A stretch of 64,000 nucleotides of DNA from Veillonellales bacterium (GCA_944390485.1 CALXPQ010000003.1:1-64000); one strand, 5' to 3'. Shown: positions 32,200-41,949, counted from the first letter of the stretch. Program-made: numbers and translations. Notes: generated by a model not told the origin, from the letters alone.

Positions 32200-33147
32200 A
32201 TGAGACGTCTTTGGCAGAATCGGCTTTTCAAATTCGCGGTGATCACGATGATCTTCTTCATCGTGACATCGCCTTTCATCGTGCTCTTCGGCCCCTTCGG
32301 CAACCTGAAGCGCGCCGTGGTGGGGGCGATCATGCGCTCCCGCCACCCGCAGTACATCACGTGGCTCTTCGATCAGGACCAGCTGAACCAGATCCTGGGC
32401 GGCGTGTCGCAGGTGCCGGAGCAGAAGCTCCTGAAATTCACCGCCCGCACGGATTCGACCATCCGCATGCAGAAGATCGAGTCGAACCGCTTCGTAGGCT
32501 ACCTCCTCGAGATCCCGAACCCGAAGCGCATCCAGGTGGCGACGGCGGAGGACATCAATGAGAAGGGCGACACCACCAGCAACATCGCCCGCCGGGTGGA
32601 CGCGGTGGCGGCCATCAACGGGGGCGGCTTCTACGACCCGAACGGCACGGGCACGGGGCGTCTCCCGTACGGCTTCATCCTCCACGAGGGCAAGTACCTC
32701 CTGGGCGAGCAGGTGGGCGACGAGGAGCAGGTGGACTTCATCGGCATGACGAAGAACGGCAGCCTCATCGCCGGCAAATACAATAAAAGAGAACTCCGCG
32801 AGCTCGGCGCGGTGGAGGGCCTCACCTTCGGGCCGCCCATCATTGTGAACGGCGAGAAGATGATCAAGAGCGGCGACGGCGGCTGGGGCATCAGCCCGCG
32901 TTCGGCCATCGGCCAGAAGCGCGACGGCACCATCCTCTTCCTCGCCATCGACGGGCGCCAGCCGGGCTACAGCATCGGCGCGACGCTGGCGGACATGCAG
33001 AATATCCTCTACGAACAGGGCGCCTACACGGCGGCCAATCTGGACGGCGGCTCCAGCACGACGCTCTATTACAACGGCAAGGTCGTGAACAAGCCGGCGG
33101 ACCTGCTGGGCGAGCGCATGATTCCTACGGCATTTGTGGTCAAGTAA
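32200..33147 (+). CDS. Phosphodiester glycosidase (NAGPA)-family protein
   Basis: 315 aa. One N-terminal membrane anchor (FAVITMIFFIVTSPFIVLF), then the NAGPA/DUF2233 fold: VAAINGGGFYDP, GPPIIVNGEKM, SPRSAIGQKRDGTILFLAID, and LDGGSSTTLYYNGKVVN. Relatives remove GlcNAc-phosphodiester caps or act in exopolysaccharide metabolism (YomE/EpsL-like). ATG 32200 with AGGAG is preferred over ATG 32185. Likely acts outside the membrane with its operon partners. Confidence 0.85.
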   Translation: MRRLWQNRLFKFAVITMIFFIVTSPFIVLFGPFGNLKRAVVGAIMRSRHPQYITWLFDQDQLNQILGGVSQVPEQKLLKFTARTDSTIRMQKIESNRFVGYLLEIPNPKRIQVATAEDINEKGDTTSNIARRVDAVAAINGGGFYDPNGTGTGRLPYGFILHEGKYLLGEQVGDEEQVDFIGMTKNGSLIAGKYNKRELRELGAVEGLTFGPPIIVNGEKMIKSGDGGWGISPRSAIGQKRDGTILFLAIDGRQPGYSIGATLADMQNILYEQGAYTAANLDGGSSTTLYYNGKVVNKPADLLGERMIPTAFVVK

Positions 33148-33156
33148 GGGACGGAC

Positions 33157-34083
33157 ATGAAGAAACAACTCAAAGAGGTCTTACTCTTTTTCGCGGCGGG
33201 CATCGCGGTGCAGGCGGGGGCGTACCTCTATCTGGACCAGGTGCTCTTCTCCACCACGGCGGAATACAACGTGTCCGAAGTGCAGAAGCCCGCGGCGGCG
33301 GGAGACCGGTCGGCCTACGAAGGAGTCCGGCTCCGGGGAAAGGCCTACTATTCCTATGACAATGCCTACATGGCAGACGTGTCGGACGACGCGGTCACCA
33401 TCTACCGGGCGGACGATCTGGACAATCCCCAGCGGGTGGATCTCAAGGATCAGGGCGTGTCCTTCTTCGAATGGATGCCCGACCGCAATCTGGCGCTCAT
33501 GGCGCTCTATCCCATCCACTGGCGGGGCGGGCAGTGGGACGTGACGCTCGCCCGGTACAATCCGGAGGGCACTGTCCACGAGTCGGACGCGCCCATCGAG
33601 GACCTTCCGCGAAACAGCAAGATCGTGGACGTGGCGTACTCCACGGCGACGAACGCGGTGTACATGAAGATGCAGGTGGGCAGCGGGCTCTACCGCATCT
33701 ACCGCACCGACGCGAACTACGACACGCGGCGCATCTACGTGCAGACCGCCAGCATTGGCAAGATCGCCGTCTTCTACGATGAGGACCGCTTCTTTTACGA
33801 CGACACGGAGCGCGGCCTCATGTATACCTTCAACGGCGACACCAGTAGCTGGCGCATCATCTCGCCGCCGGGCATGTTCCGCCTCGTGGGCGTCGGGCAG
33901 GACAAGACCATCTACGCGGCCCGCGTGAACGGCCGCGGCGAAGCGGTGGAATTCTACACGGGCAAACTCGGCGTGGGCTTCGACAAAGTGGGCGAACCCT
34001 CCGCGCCGGTCGACTTCGACACGGTCACCGTGCACACCATCCAGGAAGCGGCACGGCACGGCGCTTCCGGCAAAAAAGAATAG
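33157..34083 (+). CDS. Membrane-anchored beta-propeller-like protein, unknown function
   Basis: 308 aa. N-terminal signal anchor (VLLFFAAGIAVQAGAYLYL), then short beta-repeats of the type VTIYRADDLDN..., FFYDDTERGLMYTF, DKTIYAARVNG, suggesting a propeller of four to six blades. No catalytic motif seen. Third gene of the deacetylase-NAGPA operon, 9 nt after it; may sense or scaffold the polysaccharide these enzymes act on. Confidence 0.6.
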   Translation: MKKQLKEVLLFFAAGIAVQAGAYLYLDQVLFSTTAEYNVSEVQKPAAAGDRSAYEGVRLRGKAYYSYDNAYMADVSDDAVTIYRADDLDNPQRVDLKDQGVSFFEWMPDRNLALMALYPIHWRGGQWDVTLARYNPEGTVHESDAPIEDLPRNSKIVDVAYSTATNAVYMKMQVGSGLYRIYRTDANYDTRRIYVQTASIGKIAVFYDEDRFFYDDTERGLMYTFNGDTSSWRIISPPGMFRLVGVGQDKTIYAARVNGRGEAVEFYTGKLGVGFDKVGEPSAPVDFDTVTVHTIQEAARHGASGKKE

Positions 34084-34091
34084 CGGACGAG

Positions 34092-34126
34092 CCGGCATCC
34101 CGGGAAGGGACGCCGGTTTTCTTTTG
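34092..34126 (+). terminator. Terminator of the polysaccharide operon
   Basis: CCGGCATCCC (34092-34101) / GGGACGCCGG (34107-34116), T4CT4. Confidence 0.85.
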
Positions 34127-34137
34127 TAAAGATTTCA

Positions 34138-34166
34138 TTGCCCCGCGGCTGTATTTACGCTATAAT
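34138..34166 (+). promoter_or_regulatory. pyrFE promoter
   Basis: TTGCCC (34138-34143), 17 nt, TATAAT (34161-34166). The ~105-nt leader has no terminator or PyrR-type attenuator that I can see. Confidence 0.75.
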
Positions 34167-34278
34167 GAGTTAGCCTGAAAAATCATAAAGGATTCAAGAC
34201 ACAGAGGAGTGCAGAGAGTTTGAAACGGAGATTCCAGATTCTTTGCATTTTTGCTGTCACGAAGAAGGAGGTCGGGAT

Positions 34279-35019
34279 ATGGAGGAAATGCAGATCAAAG
34301 CCGACGACCGGCTGATCGTCGCGCTGGACGTGGACACGTTCGATAAAATGACCGCGCTGGTGGAGTCGCTGGATGACAGCATCTCCTTTTACAAGGTCGG
34401 CATGGAACTGTACTACGGAGCCGGGCGGAAGACCGTCCGCTATCTCCGGGAGAACGGGAAGAAGATCTTCCTCGACCTGAAGCTGCACGACATCCCCAAT
34501 ACGGTGGGCCACAGCGTGGCGTCCGTGACGCGGCTCGGCGTGAATCTCCTCACCGTGCACGCCCAGGGCGGCCGCGCGATGATGGAAGCGGCGGCGCGCT
34601 CCGCCTGGATCACCGCGGAAGAACTCGGCGTGGAGCGCCCGAAGATCCTCGCCGTGACCGTCCTCACCAGCTTCGATGATAAAGGGTGGGAAGAGATCGG
34701 CGGCCAGCTCCCCATCCAGGAGCACGTGCTGAAACTGGCGAAGCTCGCGAAAGATTCCGGCGTGGACGGCGTCGTCGCCTCCCCGCGGGAAGCGTCCGCC
34801 ATCCGCGAGCTCTGCGGCGACGATTTCCTGATCGTCACGCCGGGCATCCGTCCCGCTTTCGCGCAGACGGACGACCAGCGCCGCATCGCCACCCCGGCCC
34901 AGGCGCTCGCCGACGGCTCCTCGCAGCTCGTCATCGGCCGCCCGATCACCCGCGCAGTCAATCCGAAGGCGGCCGTCCGCCTGATTTTAGAGGAAATGAG
35001 GGAAAACATCCATGAATGA
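34279..35019 (+). CDS. pyrF: Orotidine 5'-phosphate decarboxylase
   Basis: 246 aa. Last step of UMP synthesis. RLIVALDVDTFDKM start, catalytic FLDLKLHDIPNTVGHS (Asp-Lys-Asp network), and the phosphate site QLVIGRPITRA. ATG 34279 is 7 nt after AAGGAGG. Overlaps pyrE by 8 nt; the two final UMP enzymes are made together. Confidence 0.96.
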   Translation: MEEMQIKADDRLIVALDVDTFDKMTALVESLDDSISFYKVGMELYYGAGRKTVRYLRENGKKIFLDLKLHDIPNTVGHSVASVTRLGVNLLTVHAQGGRAMMEAAARSAWITAEELGVERPKILAVTVLTSFDDKGWEEIGGQLPIQEHVLKLAKLAKDSGVDGVVASPREASAIRELCGDDFLIVTPGIRPAFAQTDDQRRIATPAQALADGSSQLVIGRPITRAVNPKAAVRLILEEMRENIHE

Positions 35020-35596
35020 AAAAGAAGTCGAATCCTTACTGAAAGAAACGAAAGCCATCCTCGAAGGCCATTTCCTGCTCACGTCCGGCCTGCACAGCCC
35101 GCTGTACGTGGAAAAATTCAACGTGCTCCAGCATCCGGAATACACGGAAAAACTCTGCGCGGAATTTGCGGAACACTTCAAGGGCATGGGCATCCAGACC
35201 GTCATCGGACCGGCTACGGGCGGCATCATCCTCTCCCAGGTGACGGCGCGTCTCCTGGGCGTGCGCTCCATCTTCACTGAACGGGAGAAGGGCGTTATGA
35301 CTCTCCGCCGGGGCTTCCACATCGACCCGGGAGAGAAGGTCCTCATCGTAGAGGACATCGTCACCACCGGCGGCTCCATCAAGGAAGTGGTGGACGTGGT
35401 CAATAAGGCGCAGGGCGATATCGTGGGCATCGGCCTCTTCGTGGACCGCTCCGGCGGCACCGCGGACTTCGGCGTGCCGAAGGAAAAGGTCTATCCGCTG
35501 CTCCACCTCTCCGTGCCGACCTACAAGCCGGAAGAATGCCCGCTCTGCAAGGCAGGCGTGCCGATCACAGAACGCGGCAGCCATCACCTGAAATAA
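35012..35596 (+). CDS. pyrE: Orotate phosphoribosyltransferase
   Basis: 194 aa. Joins orotate and PRPP. PRPP motif VLIVEDIVTTGGS and the flexible loop with REKGVMTLRRGF are clear. The C-terminal YKPEECPLCKAG cysteine pair is typical of the PyrE-type found in many Firmicutes. Terminator follows. Confidence 0.95.
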   Translation: MNEKEVESLLKETKAILEGHFLLTSGLHSPLYVEKFNVLQHPEYTEKLCAEFAEHFKGMGIQTVIGPATGGIILSQVTARLLGVRSIFTEREKGVMTLRRGFHIDPGEKVLIVEDIVTTGGSIKEVVDVVNKAQGDIVGIGLFVDRSGGTADFGVPKEKVYPLLHLSVPTYKPEECPLCKAGVPITERGSHHLK

Positions 35597-35608
35597 GACG
35601 GACAACAA

Positions 35609-35641
35609 AAAAGACAGCTTCGCGGAAGGGGCTGTCTTTTT
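35609..35641 (+). terminator. pyrFE terminator
   Basis: AAAAGACAGC / GCTGTCTTTT around a small TTC-GCG-GAA stem, T6. Confidence 0.83.
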
Positions 35642-35736
35642 TCTATGCGCTTTTCCCGGCGGGCCGGCCTGTCGTCCGCGCAGGGAGGCCTGCGAAGGGG
35701 AAAGAAGCGGGCGGCGTCCGCAAAAAAGCACACAAA

Positions 35737-35764
35737 AAAAGACTCCCTATACGGGGAGTCTTTT
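35737..35764 (-). terminator. Terminator of the flavin oxygenase gene
   Basis: GACTCCC (35741-35747) / GGGAGTC (35754-35760); T7 on the minus strand. Confidence 0.83.
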
Positions 35765-35771
35765 CTGGTTC

Positions 35772-36836
35772 TTATTCCGGATCGGCGGTGAGTTCCATCA
35801 TCAGATCGTGCACGGACTGGATCTTGTCCACGCGCCAGGCGTTCGCGCCGCAGAAGATGAGCGCGTGGTCCACGTCGCCGCGGGCGGCGCGGATGAGGGC
35901 CATGCTGATGCAGTACTGCGTGGTGCGGGGATCGCAGGTCTTCAGGCAGTGGAAGCAGGTCTCCGGCGGGAGACGGTCCTTCGAGATGTGCTTCACGAAG
36001 GGATTCAGCAGGGCGCGGCCCACCATGTGGACCGGGCTGTTCACGAGGGTGATGTCCTCTTTCTTCGCGTTCACGTACATCTGCTTGAATTCCGGCGCGG
36101 CGTCGCATTCATAGGTGGCGACGAAGCGGGTGGCCATCTGCACGCCCGACAGGCCGAGGGAGAGGTAGTGGTCGATGTCTTTCCGGTCGAAGACGCCGCC
36201 GCCGAAGACGACGGGGATCTTCCGGTCGAATTTTTCTTCGAAGGTGCGGATCACGGCGAGAATCTCCGTGATTTCCTTTTCGTAGCCGTCATTGGCGTGC
36301 TCGGCCACCTGCTCGCGCGTGTAGCCCAGATGGCCGCCGGCCTTCGGACCTTCGATGACGACCAGGTCCGCGGTGCGCTTGTGATGGCGCGCCCACACAT
36401 TGAGGAGCACCCGCGCCGCTTTCGCCGAAGAGACGATCGGGGCGATCTTCACGTTCGTGCCTTCCACGAGGCCGGGCAGGTCCATCGGGAGGCCCGCGCC
36501 GGAGACGATGAGGTCCGCGCCGCCTTCGACCGCGCATTTCACATAGTCGTCGTAGTAGTAGCCGCGGGACATGATGTTCACGCCGATGATGCCCTCCGGC
36601 GCGATCTCGCGGGCTTTTTTCAGTTCCTTTGTGAGGGCGCGGCAGTTGGCCCCGAAGCTGTTGTTGAAGAAATCCGGTTCATTGAAGCCGGGCTGCGCGG
36701 CGGAGATGATGCCGACGCCGCCTTCTTTCGCCACGGCGCCCGCCAGTCCGGAAAGGCTGATGCCGATGCCCATGCCGCCCTGGACGATGGGGAAGCGTGC
36801 TGTGAGGTCGCCGATTTTGAGTTCTGGAAGGTTCAT
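35772..36836 (-). CDS. Nitronate monooxygenase/FabK-family flavoprotein
   Basis: 354 aa FMN TIM-barrel. FMN-site pieces: FPIVQGGMGIGIS, GVNIMSRGYYYDDYVK, VIEGPKAGGHLG, FGGGVFDRKD, and GVQMATRF. A Cys-rich tail (CFHCLKTCDPRTTQYC) distinguishes it from typical FabK. The family contains nitronate monooxygenases and enoyl-ACP reductase II. The fab operon begins 372 bp away divergently and lacks an enoyl reductase, so a role in fatty-acid synthesis is possible but unproven. AAGGAGA before the ATG. Confidence 0.8.
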   Translation of the reverse strand: MNLPELKIGDLTARFPIVQGGMGIGISLSGLAGAVAKEGGVGIISAAQPGFNEPDFFNNSFGANCRALTKELKKAREIAPEGIIGVNIMSRGYYYDDYVKCAVEGGADLIVSGAGLPMDLPGLVEGTNVKIAPIVSSAKAARVLLNVWARHHKRTADLVVIEGPKAGGHLGYTREQVAEHANDGYEKEITEILAVIRTFEEKFDRKIPVVFGGGVFDRKDIDHYLSLGLSGVQMATRFVATYECDAAPEFKQMYVNAKKEDITLVNSPVHMVGRALLNPFVKHISKDRLPPETCFHCLKTCDPRTTQYCISMALIRAARGDVDHALIFCGANAWRVDKIQSVHDLMMELTADPE

Positions 36837-36931
36837 TACAAGTCTCCTTTATGACAGGGGGTCCTGCCGTATATTTTCTCTCTATCTGTGAGGGTGTGTC
36901 TGTCTTGCAGAAAGCAAAAGCTTCATCTCAT

Positions 36932-36960
36932 AGTCTACTCTAAAATCAGGCATATATCAA
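36932..36960 (-). promoter_or_regulatory. Promoter of the flavin oxygenase gene
   Basis: Minus strand TTGATA (36960 to 36955), 17 nt, TAGACT (36937 to 36932). Confidence 0.55.
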
Positions 36961-37178
36961 TACTCCCCGGCGGCCTTTGGAGAGAGGCGGCGCGGGACGG
37001 GGGTCCGCCGGCCGATAGGGAAAAAGAATACCGGAGGGGATCCCGTGCGCCGCAGGGCATAGCGGACGGCGGATTTTCCCGCGGGAGGGAGGCTATATGT
37101 AATGTATAAGAAATAAAAAGGCGGAAGAGGGGCCGGCCCATGTGCCGGAGGCGGGAGGTAGGCAGGGGGAAAAGATTG
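36961..37178. other. Intergenic stretch, no gene seen
   Basis: GC-rich, then AT-rich around 37095-37125. No hairpin with T run and no clear FapR operator could be identified. Confidence 0.45.
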
Positions 37179-37187
37179 TGATATAGT
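37179..37187 (+). promoter_or_regulatory. Extended -10 promoter of the fap/fab operon
   Basis: TGaTATAGT, 22 nt before the fapR start. The sequence just downstream (TATTAGCAGCAGGTGATAAT) is only a poor match to FapR sites. Confidence 0.5.
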
Positions 37188-37208
37188 ATTAGCAGCAGGT
37201 GATAATTC

Positions 37209-37787
37209 ATGAAGACGAAAAGCCGTCTGGATAAGGACACGAGAAGAGAACGCATGGCAGCGATGCTGCATCACGATCCCGGCAGGACCGACCGCGATCT
37301 GGCCGAGGCTTTTGGCGTGTCCGTGGCGACGATCCGTCTGGACCGGAAGATGCTCGGCATCCCGCAGATGCGGAGCCGCCTCGAAGCGGCGGTGCAGAAT
37401 ACGCCGGGCGATCATCTCCGGGACGTGGACATCATCTCGCTGGAGAAGGGGAAAGACGGCCTTGCGCTCGTCCGCACGACGGACGAGATGACGGACGCGG
37501 CCGGCATCGTCCCCGCGTCGAAGCTGTACGGCATCGCGGCGGACATGGCGCAGACGGTGGTGGACCTGCCTTTTGCGCCGACGCAGGTGGGCAATATCAA
37601 GTACAAGACGCCCTGCGGCAGCGGCGTGCAGCTGGTGGTGAAGGCCCGGGTTGCTCACATGCACGGGAACAAGCAGTATATTTACGTGCAGATCACCACG
37701 AAAGAGACGGAAATCTTCCGTGCGAAATTTATCATGAATGTCCTCGGGGAGGACAAAGGAGATACTGATGGAAAAAATAGCGGTTGA
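37209..37787 (+). CDS. fapR: FapR-type repressor of fatty-acid synthesis genes
   Basis: 192 aa. DeoR-like HTH (TDRDLAEAFGVSVATIRLDR) followed by a hot-dog domain that binds malonyl-CoA in FapR; NIKYKTPCGSGVQLVVKARV is in the effector domain. First gene of the operon and overlapping plsX by 20 nt, the classic Firmicute arrangement. ATG 37209 preceded by AGGTG. Confidence 0.9.
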   Translation: MKTKSRLDKDTRRERMAAMLHHDPGRTDRDLAEAFGVSVATIRLDRKMLGIPQMRSRLEAAVQNTPGDHLRDVDIISLEKGKDGLALVRTTDEMTDAAGIVPASKLYGIAADMAQTVVDLPFAPTQVGNIKYKTPCGSGVQLVVKARVAHMHGNKQYIYVQITTKETEIFRAKFIMNVLGEDKGDTDGKNSG

Positions 37788-38817
37788 TGCCATGGGCGGG
37801 GATTTTGCCCCGCTGGAAATCGTGCTCGGCGCCATCCAGGCCGTGAGAGATTTCCACATCCCGGTGGTTCTCGTCGGGGACGAGAGCCAGATCCGCGATA
37901 TCCTGAAGAAAAACGGAGCGGAGAACGATCCGCTCATTACGGTGCACCACGCCTCGCAGGTGATCGCCATGGACGAGCATCCGGGCATGGCGTACCGCAA
38001 GAAACGGGACGCCTCCGTATCGGTGGGGGCGCGCATGGTGCGGAGCGGCGAATGCGGCGCGCTCGTCGCCCCCGGTTCGACCGGGGCGGCGGTCACGGCA
38101 GGGCTTTTCGGCATCGGGCGCATCCGCGGCATCGAGCGGCCGGCAATCCTCACGCCGATCCCGAATAAGAAGGGCGGCTACACGTACCTCATCGACTCCG
38201 GCGCGAGCGCCCAGGCCAAGCCGATCAACCTCGTGCAGAACGCGGTGCTCGGCTACTGGTACGCGAAGCGCGTGCAGCACATCGAGGACCCGAAGATCGG
38301 CCTCCTCAATATCGGCACGGAGAGCACGAAGGGCAGCCCCCTCGTGGCGGAGGTCTATGAGCTCCTGGAGAAGCAGCACCTCTTCACGTTCGCCGGGAAC
38401 TGCGAAGGCCGGGACATCCCCACGGGCGACTTCGACGTGGTCGTCACAGACGGCTTCACCGGCAACGTGGTGCTGAAATTCGGCGAAGGGGTCGGTGGGC
38501 TCTTCTTCGAGCTCCTGAAAGACGCGGTGTACAAGGGCGGCCTCCGGGCGAAGCTCGGGGCGCTCCTCCTGAAGCCGGCGCTCAAGCAGTACATGATGAA
38601 GCGCATCGACTACTCCGAGTACGGCGGCGCGCCGCTCCTCGGCCTGCGCGGCGGGCTCGTGATCTGCCACGGCGCGTCGAAGGCCTGGGCCATCCGGAAC
38701 GCCATCCGCGCGGCGGAGCAGATCGCCAGCGAGCACATCCCGGAGCTGGTGGCGGACGCTCTGAAGGGCGAATCCCTCGCCGTGGCCGATCTGGAAGAGA
38801 TGAAAGACGAAAACTGA
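37768..38817 (+). CDS. plsX: Phosphate acyltransferase
   Basis: 349 aa. Makes acyl-phosphate from acyl-ACP for phospholipid synthesis. IAVDAMGGDFAPLEIV start, PGSTGAAVTAGLFGIGRI, GNCEGRDIPTGDFDVVVTDG. ATG 37768 sits 5-6 nt after AAAGGAGA, within the end of fapR. Confidence 0.95.
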   Translation: MEKIAVDAMGGDFAPLEIVLGAIQAVRDFHIPVVLVGDESQIRDILKKNGAENDPLITVHHASQVIAMDEHPGMAYRKKRDASVSVGARMVRSGECGALVAPGSTGAAVTAGLFGIGRIRGIERPAILTPIPNKKGGYTYLIDSGASAQAKPINLVQNAVLGYWYAKRVQHIEDPKIGLLNIGTESTKGSPLVAEVYELLEKQHLFTFAGNCEGRDIPTGDFDVVVTDGFTGNVVLKFGEGVGGLFFELLKDAVYKGGLRAKLGALLLKPALKQYMMKRIDYSEYGGAPLLGLRGGLVICHGASKAWAIRNAIRAAEQIASEHIPELVADALKGESLAVADLEEMKDEN

Positions 38818-38872
38818 CCTGTGGGAAGAGATACAGAGATTTTACCGATTGTACAGAGAAAGGACTGACACT

Positions 38873-39865
38873 ATGGCAGAAATGGTATCCGCCGGGATCC
38901 TGGCGACCGGCCACTACGCGCCGAAAAAGATTCTGACCAACGAAGATCTGGAACGGATGGTGGAGACCTCCGACGAATGGATCCGCACCCGCACGGGCAT
39001 CGAGACCCGTCACATCGCATCGGACAGCGAAGACACGTCCGATCTGTGCGTCCACGCGGCGAAGGCTGCGATGGAGAAAGCGGGCCTCACCCCCGACGAC
39101 ATCGACTTCATCATGGTGGGCACGGCGTCCCCGGACTACGTGGTGCCGTCCACGGCCTGCCTCGTCCAGTCGAAGCTCGGCTGCACCCACGCGGGGGCGA
39201 TGGACTTCTCCGCGGGCTGCTCCGGCTACATCTACGGCGTGACGCTGGCGGCTCAGTTCATCCGGAGCGGCCTCTATAAGCACGTCCTCGTCATCGGCGC
39301 GGAAGTGCTCTCCCGCCTCGTGAACTGGGCGGACCGCTCCACGTGCATCCTCTTCGGCGACGGCGCGGGCGCGGCCATCATGGGGCCTGTGGAAGACGGC
39401 TACGGCTACATCGCCTCCGAGCTCGGCTCGGACGGCAGCCTCGGCGGCATCCTGAACATTCCTGCCAGCGGCATCGCGGAACCGGTGACCCACCGCGCCA
39501 TCGACTCCGGCCGCATCTACATCCACATGGAAGGCTCGGAAGTCTTCAAGCACGCCGTGCGCCACATGGAAGCGACCACGCAGGCGGTGATGGAGAAGGC
39601 GGGCATCGGCATCGACGACGTGGCCCTCTTCATCGCCCATCAGGCGAACTACCGCATCATCCATTCCACCGCCAAGAAACTGGGCGTGCCGGAAGACAAA
39701 GTCTATGTGAATGTCAATAAATACGGCAACACCTCCGCCGCCTCCGTGGGCATCGCCCTCGACGAGGCCGTGGCGGAAGGCCGTCTGAAGAAAGGGGACT
39801 ATCTCGTCCTCACCGGCTTCGGCGCGGGCCTCACCTGGGGCTCCGTCGTGCTGAAGTGGTGCTGA
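38873..39865 (+). CDS. fabH: Beta-ketoacyl-ACP synthase III
   Basis: 330 aa. Starts fatty-acid chains from acetyl-CoA and malonyl-ACP. Catalytic Cys in DFSAGCSGY, His in IAHQANYRI, Asn in NKYGNTSAAS. AAAGGA lies upstream of ATG 38873. 55 nt after plsX. Confidence 0.96.
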   Translation: MAEMVSAGILATGHYAPKKILTNEDLERMVETSDEWIRTRTGIETRHIASDSEDTSDLCVHAAKAAMEKAGLTPDDIDFIMVGTASPDYVVPSTACLVQSKLGCTHAGAMDFSAGCSGYIYGVTLAAQFIRSGLYKHVLVIGAEVLSRLVNWADRSTCILFGDGAGAAIMGPVEDGYGYIASELGSDGSLGGILNIPASGIAEPVTHRAIDSGRIYIHMEGSEVFKHAVRHMEATTQAVMEKAGIGIDDVALFIAHQANYRIIHSTAKKLGVPEDKVYVNVNKYGNTSAASVGIALDEAVAEGRLKKGDYLVLTGFGAGLTWGSVVLKWC

Positions 39866-39916
39866 GAGCCCCGGTGTCCGCCGCAGGCGGCAAAGTCAAC
39901 AAATGAGGTGATCCAT

Positions 39917-40858
39917 TTGAAGAAAGTATTTCTTTTCCCGGGCCAGGGCTCGCAGAAAGTGGGCATGGTGAAGGACCTGTATGAAACCTACGACGCCGTG
40001 AAGGCGCTCATCCATGAAGCGGACGATGCGCTGGGCTTCTCCATCTCGCAGATGATGTTCGAAGGCCCCGACACGGAGCTCATGAAGACCGAATTCACCC
40101 AGCCGGCGATCCTCACCGCGAGCGTGGCCTGCTGGAAAGTCCTCGCCGAACACGGGGTGTGCCCGGACGCGGCGGCCGGCCACAGCCTGGGCGAATATTC
40201 CGCCCTCGTCGCCGCAGGCGCGCTCTCCTTCGCCGACGCGGTGACCACGGTGCACCTCCGCGGCCAGTTCATGCAGGAAGCGGTGCCGCTGGGCGAAGGC
40301 GGCATGGCGGCCATCATCGGCCTCGACCCGCAGAAGATCGTGGACATCTGTCAGGAAGTCTCCGAGACGGCGGGCCCGGTGCAGGGCGTGAATTTCAACT
40401 GCCCCGGCCAGACCGTCATCGCCGGCGCGACGAAAGCCGTGGAAGCGGCCTGCGCGGCGCTCAAGGAAGCCGGCGCGAAGCGCGCTCTCATGCTGAAAGT
40501 CTCCGCTCCCTTCCACTCTACGCTGATGGAGCCGGCGGCGGCCCGCCTGAAGGAAGTGCTCGACCGGATCGACATCCGCGACGCGGCGATCCCGGTCATC
40601 GCGAACGTGAACGCGAAGGAAGAAATGAAAGCGGACGAAATCCGCGGGAACCTCATCATGCAGGCGGCGCACCCCGTGCACTGGGAAGAGTCCGTCCGCC
40701 ACATGATTGCCGAAGGGTACGACACCTACGTGGAAGCCGGCCCGGGGACGGTGCTCTCCGGCTTCATGCGGAAGATCGACCGGACGCAGACCGCGATGCA
40801 CGCGGAAGACTGCGCCACCATTGAAGAAGTCGTGAAGAAGATCAAGGGGGAAAACTGA
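39917..40858 (+). CDS. fabD: Malonyl-CoA:ACP transacylase
   Basis: 313 aa. Loads malonyl groups on [16 protein letters not shown], active serine in [14 protein letters not shown], and [12 protein letters not shown] 39917 is the start: GAGGTG lies 6 nt upstream, and the earlier GTG 39908 is inside that site. TGATG overlap with fabG. Confidence 0.94.
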   Translation: MKKVFLFPGQGSQKVGMVKDLYETYDAVKALIHEADDALGFSISQMMFEGPDTELMKTEFTQPAILTASVACWKVLAEHGVCPDAAAGHSLGEYSALVAAGALSFADAVTTVHLRGQFMQEAVPLGEGGMAAIIGLDPQKIVDICQEVSETAGPVQGVNFNCPGQTVIAGATKAVEAACAALKEAGAKRALMLKVSAPFHSTLMEPAAARLKEVLDRIDIRDAAIPVIANVNAKEEMKADEIRGNLIMQAAHPVHWEESVRHMIAEGYDTYVEAGPGTVLSGFMRKIDRTQTAMHAEDCATIEEVVKKIKGEN

Positions 40859-41601
40859 TGGAAAACGTGGAAAAGGCAGCTCTCGTCACCGGCGCGTCCC
40901 GGGGCATCGGCCGCGCCATCGCGCTCGCGCTGGCAAAGAAAGGCTACGTGGTGGCCGTGAACTACGCCGGGAGCCAGGCGGCGGCGGAAAGCGTGAAGGA
41001 AGAGATCGAAGCGGCTGGTGGCCGGGCGATCGTCATCCAGGGCGACGTATCCAGATCGGAAGACGTGGACAAAGTCTTCGCCGAGATCAAGAAAGAATTC
41101 GGCCGGCTCGACGTGCTCGTCAATAACGCGGGCATCACGCGGGACAGCCTCATGCTCCGCCTGAAGGAAGAGAACTGGGACGCCGTCATCGACACCGACC
41201 TGAAGAGCGGCTTCCTCACCATGAAGGCGGCGGCTCCGCTCATGATGAAGCAGAGAAAAGGCGCCATCGTCAATATCGCTTCTGTCGTGGGCATCATGGG
41301 CAATGTGGGCCAGATCAACTACTCCGCGGCCAAGGCGGGCGTGATCGGCATGACAAAGACGGCGGCGAGAGAGCTCGCGGCGCGGGGCGTCCGCGTGAAC
41401 GCCGTCGCTCCGGGATTCATCGCCACCTCCATGACGGACGTCATCCCGGAGAAGATCAAAGAGGGCATGATCCATTCCATTCCGCTCGGACGCATGGGCC
41501 AGGCGGAAGACGTGGCGAACGCCGTATGCTTCCTGGCATCGGACGAAGCCTCCTACATCACCGGACAGGTTTTGAAGGTAGACGGTGGAATGGTAATGTA
41601 A
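40858..41601 (+). CDS. fabG: 3-oxoacyl-ACP reductase
   Basis: 247 aa SDR. First reduction of the elongation cycle with [21 protein letters not shown], catalytic [15 protein letters not shown] (Ser, Tyr, Lys), and the C-terminal [16 protein letters not shown]. Coupled to fabD. Confidence 0.96.
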   Translation: MENVEKAALVTGASRGIGRAIALALAKKGYVVAVNYAGSQAAAESVKEEIEAAGGRAIVIQGDVSRSEDVDKVFAEIKKEFGRLDVLVNNAGITRDSLMLRLKEENWDAVIDTDLKSGFLTMKAAAPLMMKQRKGAIVNIASVVGIMGNVGQINYSAAKAGVIGMTKTAARELAARGVRVNAVAPGFIATSMTDVIPEKIKEGMIHSIPLGRMGQAEDVANAVCFLASDEASYITGQVLKVDGGMVM

Positions 41602-41646
41602 TATAATCTGTATGTATGATTATCCATGGAAAGGTGGTGAATACGG

Positions 41647-41883
41647 ATGAGCACTTTCGACAGAGTCAAGAAAATCGTCGTCGATCAGCTGGGCGTGAGC
41701 GAAGCTGACGTACAGATCGATTCGACTTTCATCGACGATCTCGGAGCAGATTCTTTGGATATTGTTGAACTGATCATGGCATTTGAAGAAGAATTTGAAA
41801 TTGAAATTCCTGATGATGCGGCAGAAAAAATCAAAACTGTACGCGATGCCGTCGACTACATCGACACGCAGCTTCAGAAATAA
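41647..41883 (+). CDS. acpP: Acyl carrier protein
   Basis: 78 aa acidic four-helix protein; the phosphopantetheine serine is in [16 protein letters not shown] lies upstream of ATG 41647. A TATAAT at 41602-41607 may give it an extra promoter. AT-richer codons than its neighbours suit its high expression. Followed by an internal terminator (41950-41988). Confidence 0.96.
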   Translation: MSTFDRVKKIVVDQLGVSEADVQIDSTFIDDLGADSLDIVELIMAFEEEFEIEIPDDAAEKIKTVRDAVDYIDTQLQK

Positions 41884-41890
41884 GATCCGG

Positions 41891-41931
41891 AATGGCAGGG
41901 GGGAATGCACGGGTATTCCCCTCAGGCCATT
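41891..41931. other. Hairpin between acpP and fabF
   Basis: AATGGC / GCCATT continuing into GGGGAAT / ATTCCCC: a 41-nt stem-loop without T run, perhaps protecting the acpP mRNA end. Confidence 0.5.
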
Positions 41932-41949
41932 ACTGCATGAGAGGATGCT

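Noticed and set aside
34172..34278. PyrR attenuator in the pyrFE leader
   Set aside because: No terminator or antiterminator pair is present in the ~105-nt leader.
37100..37208. FapR operator
   Set aside because: No 17-bp palindrome resembling the known FapR site could be found near the promoter; the best match is weak.
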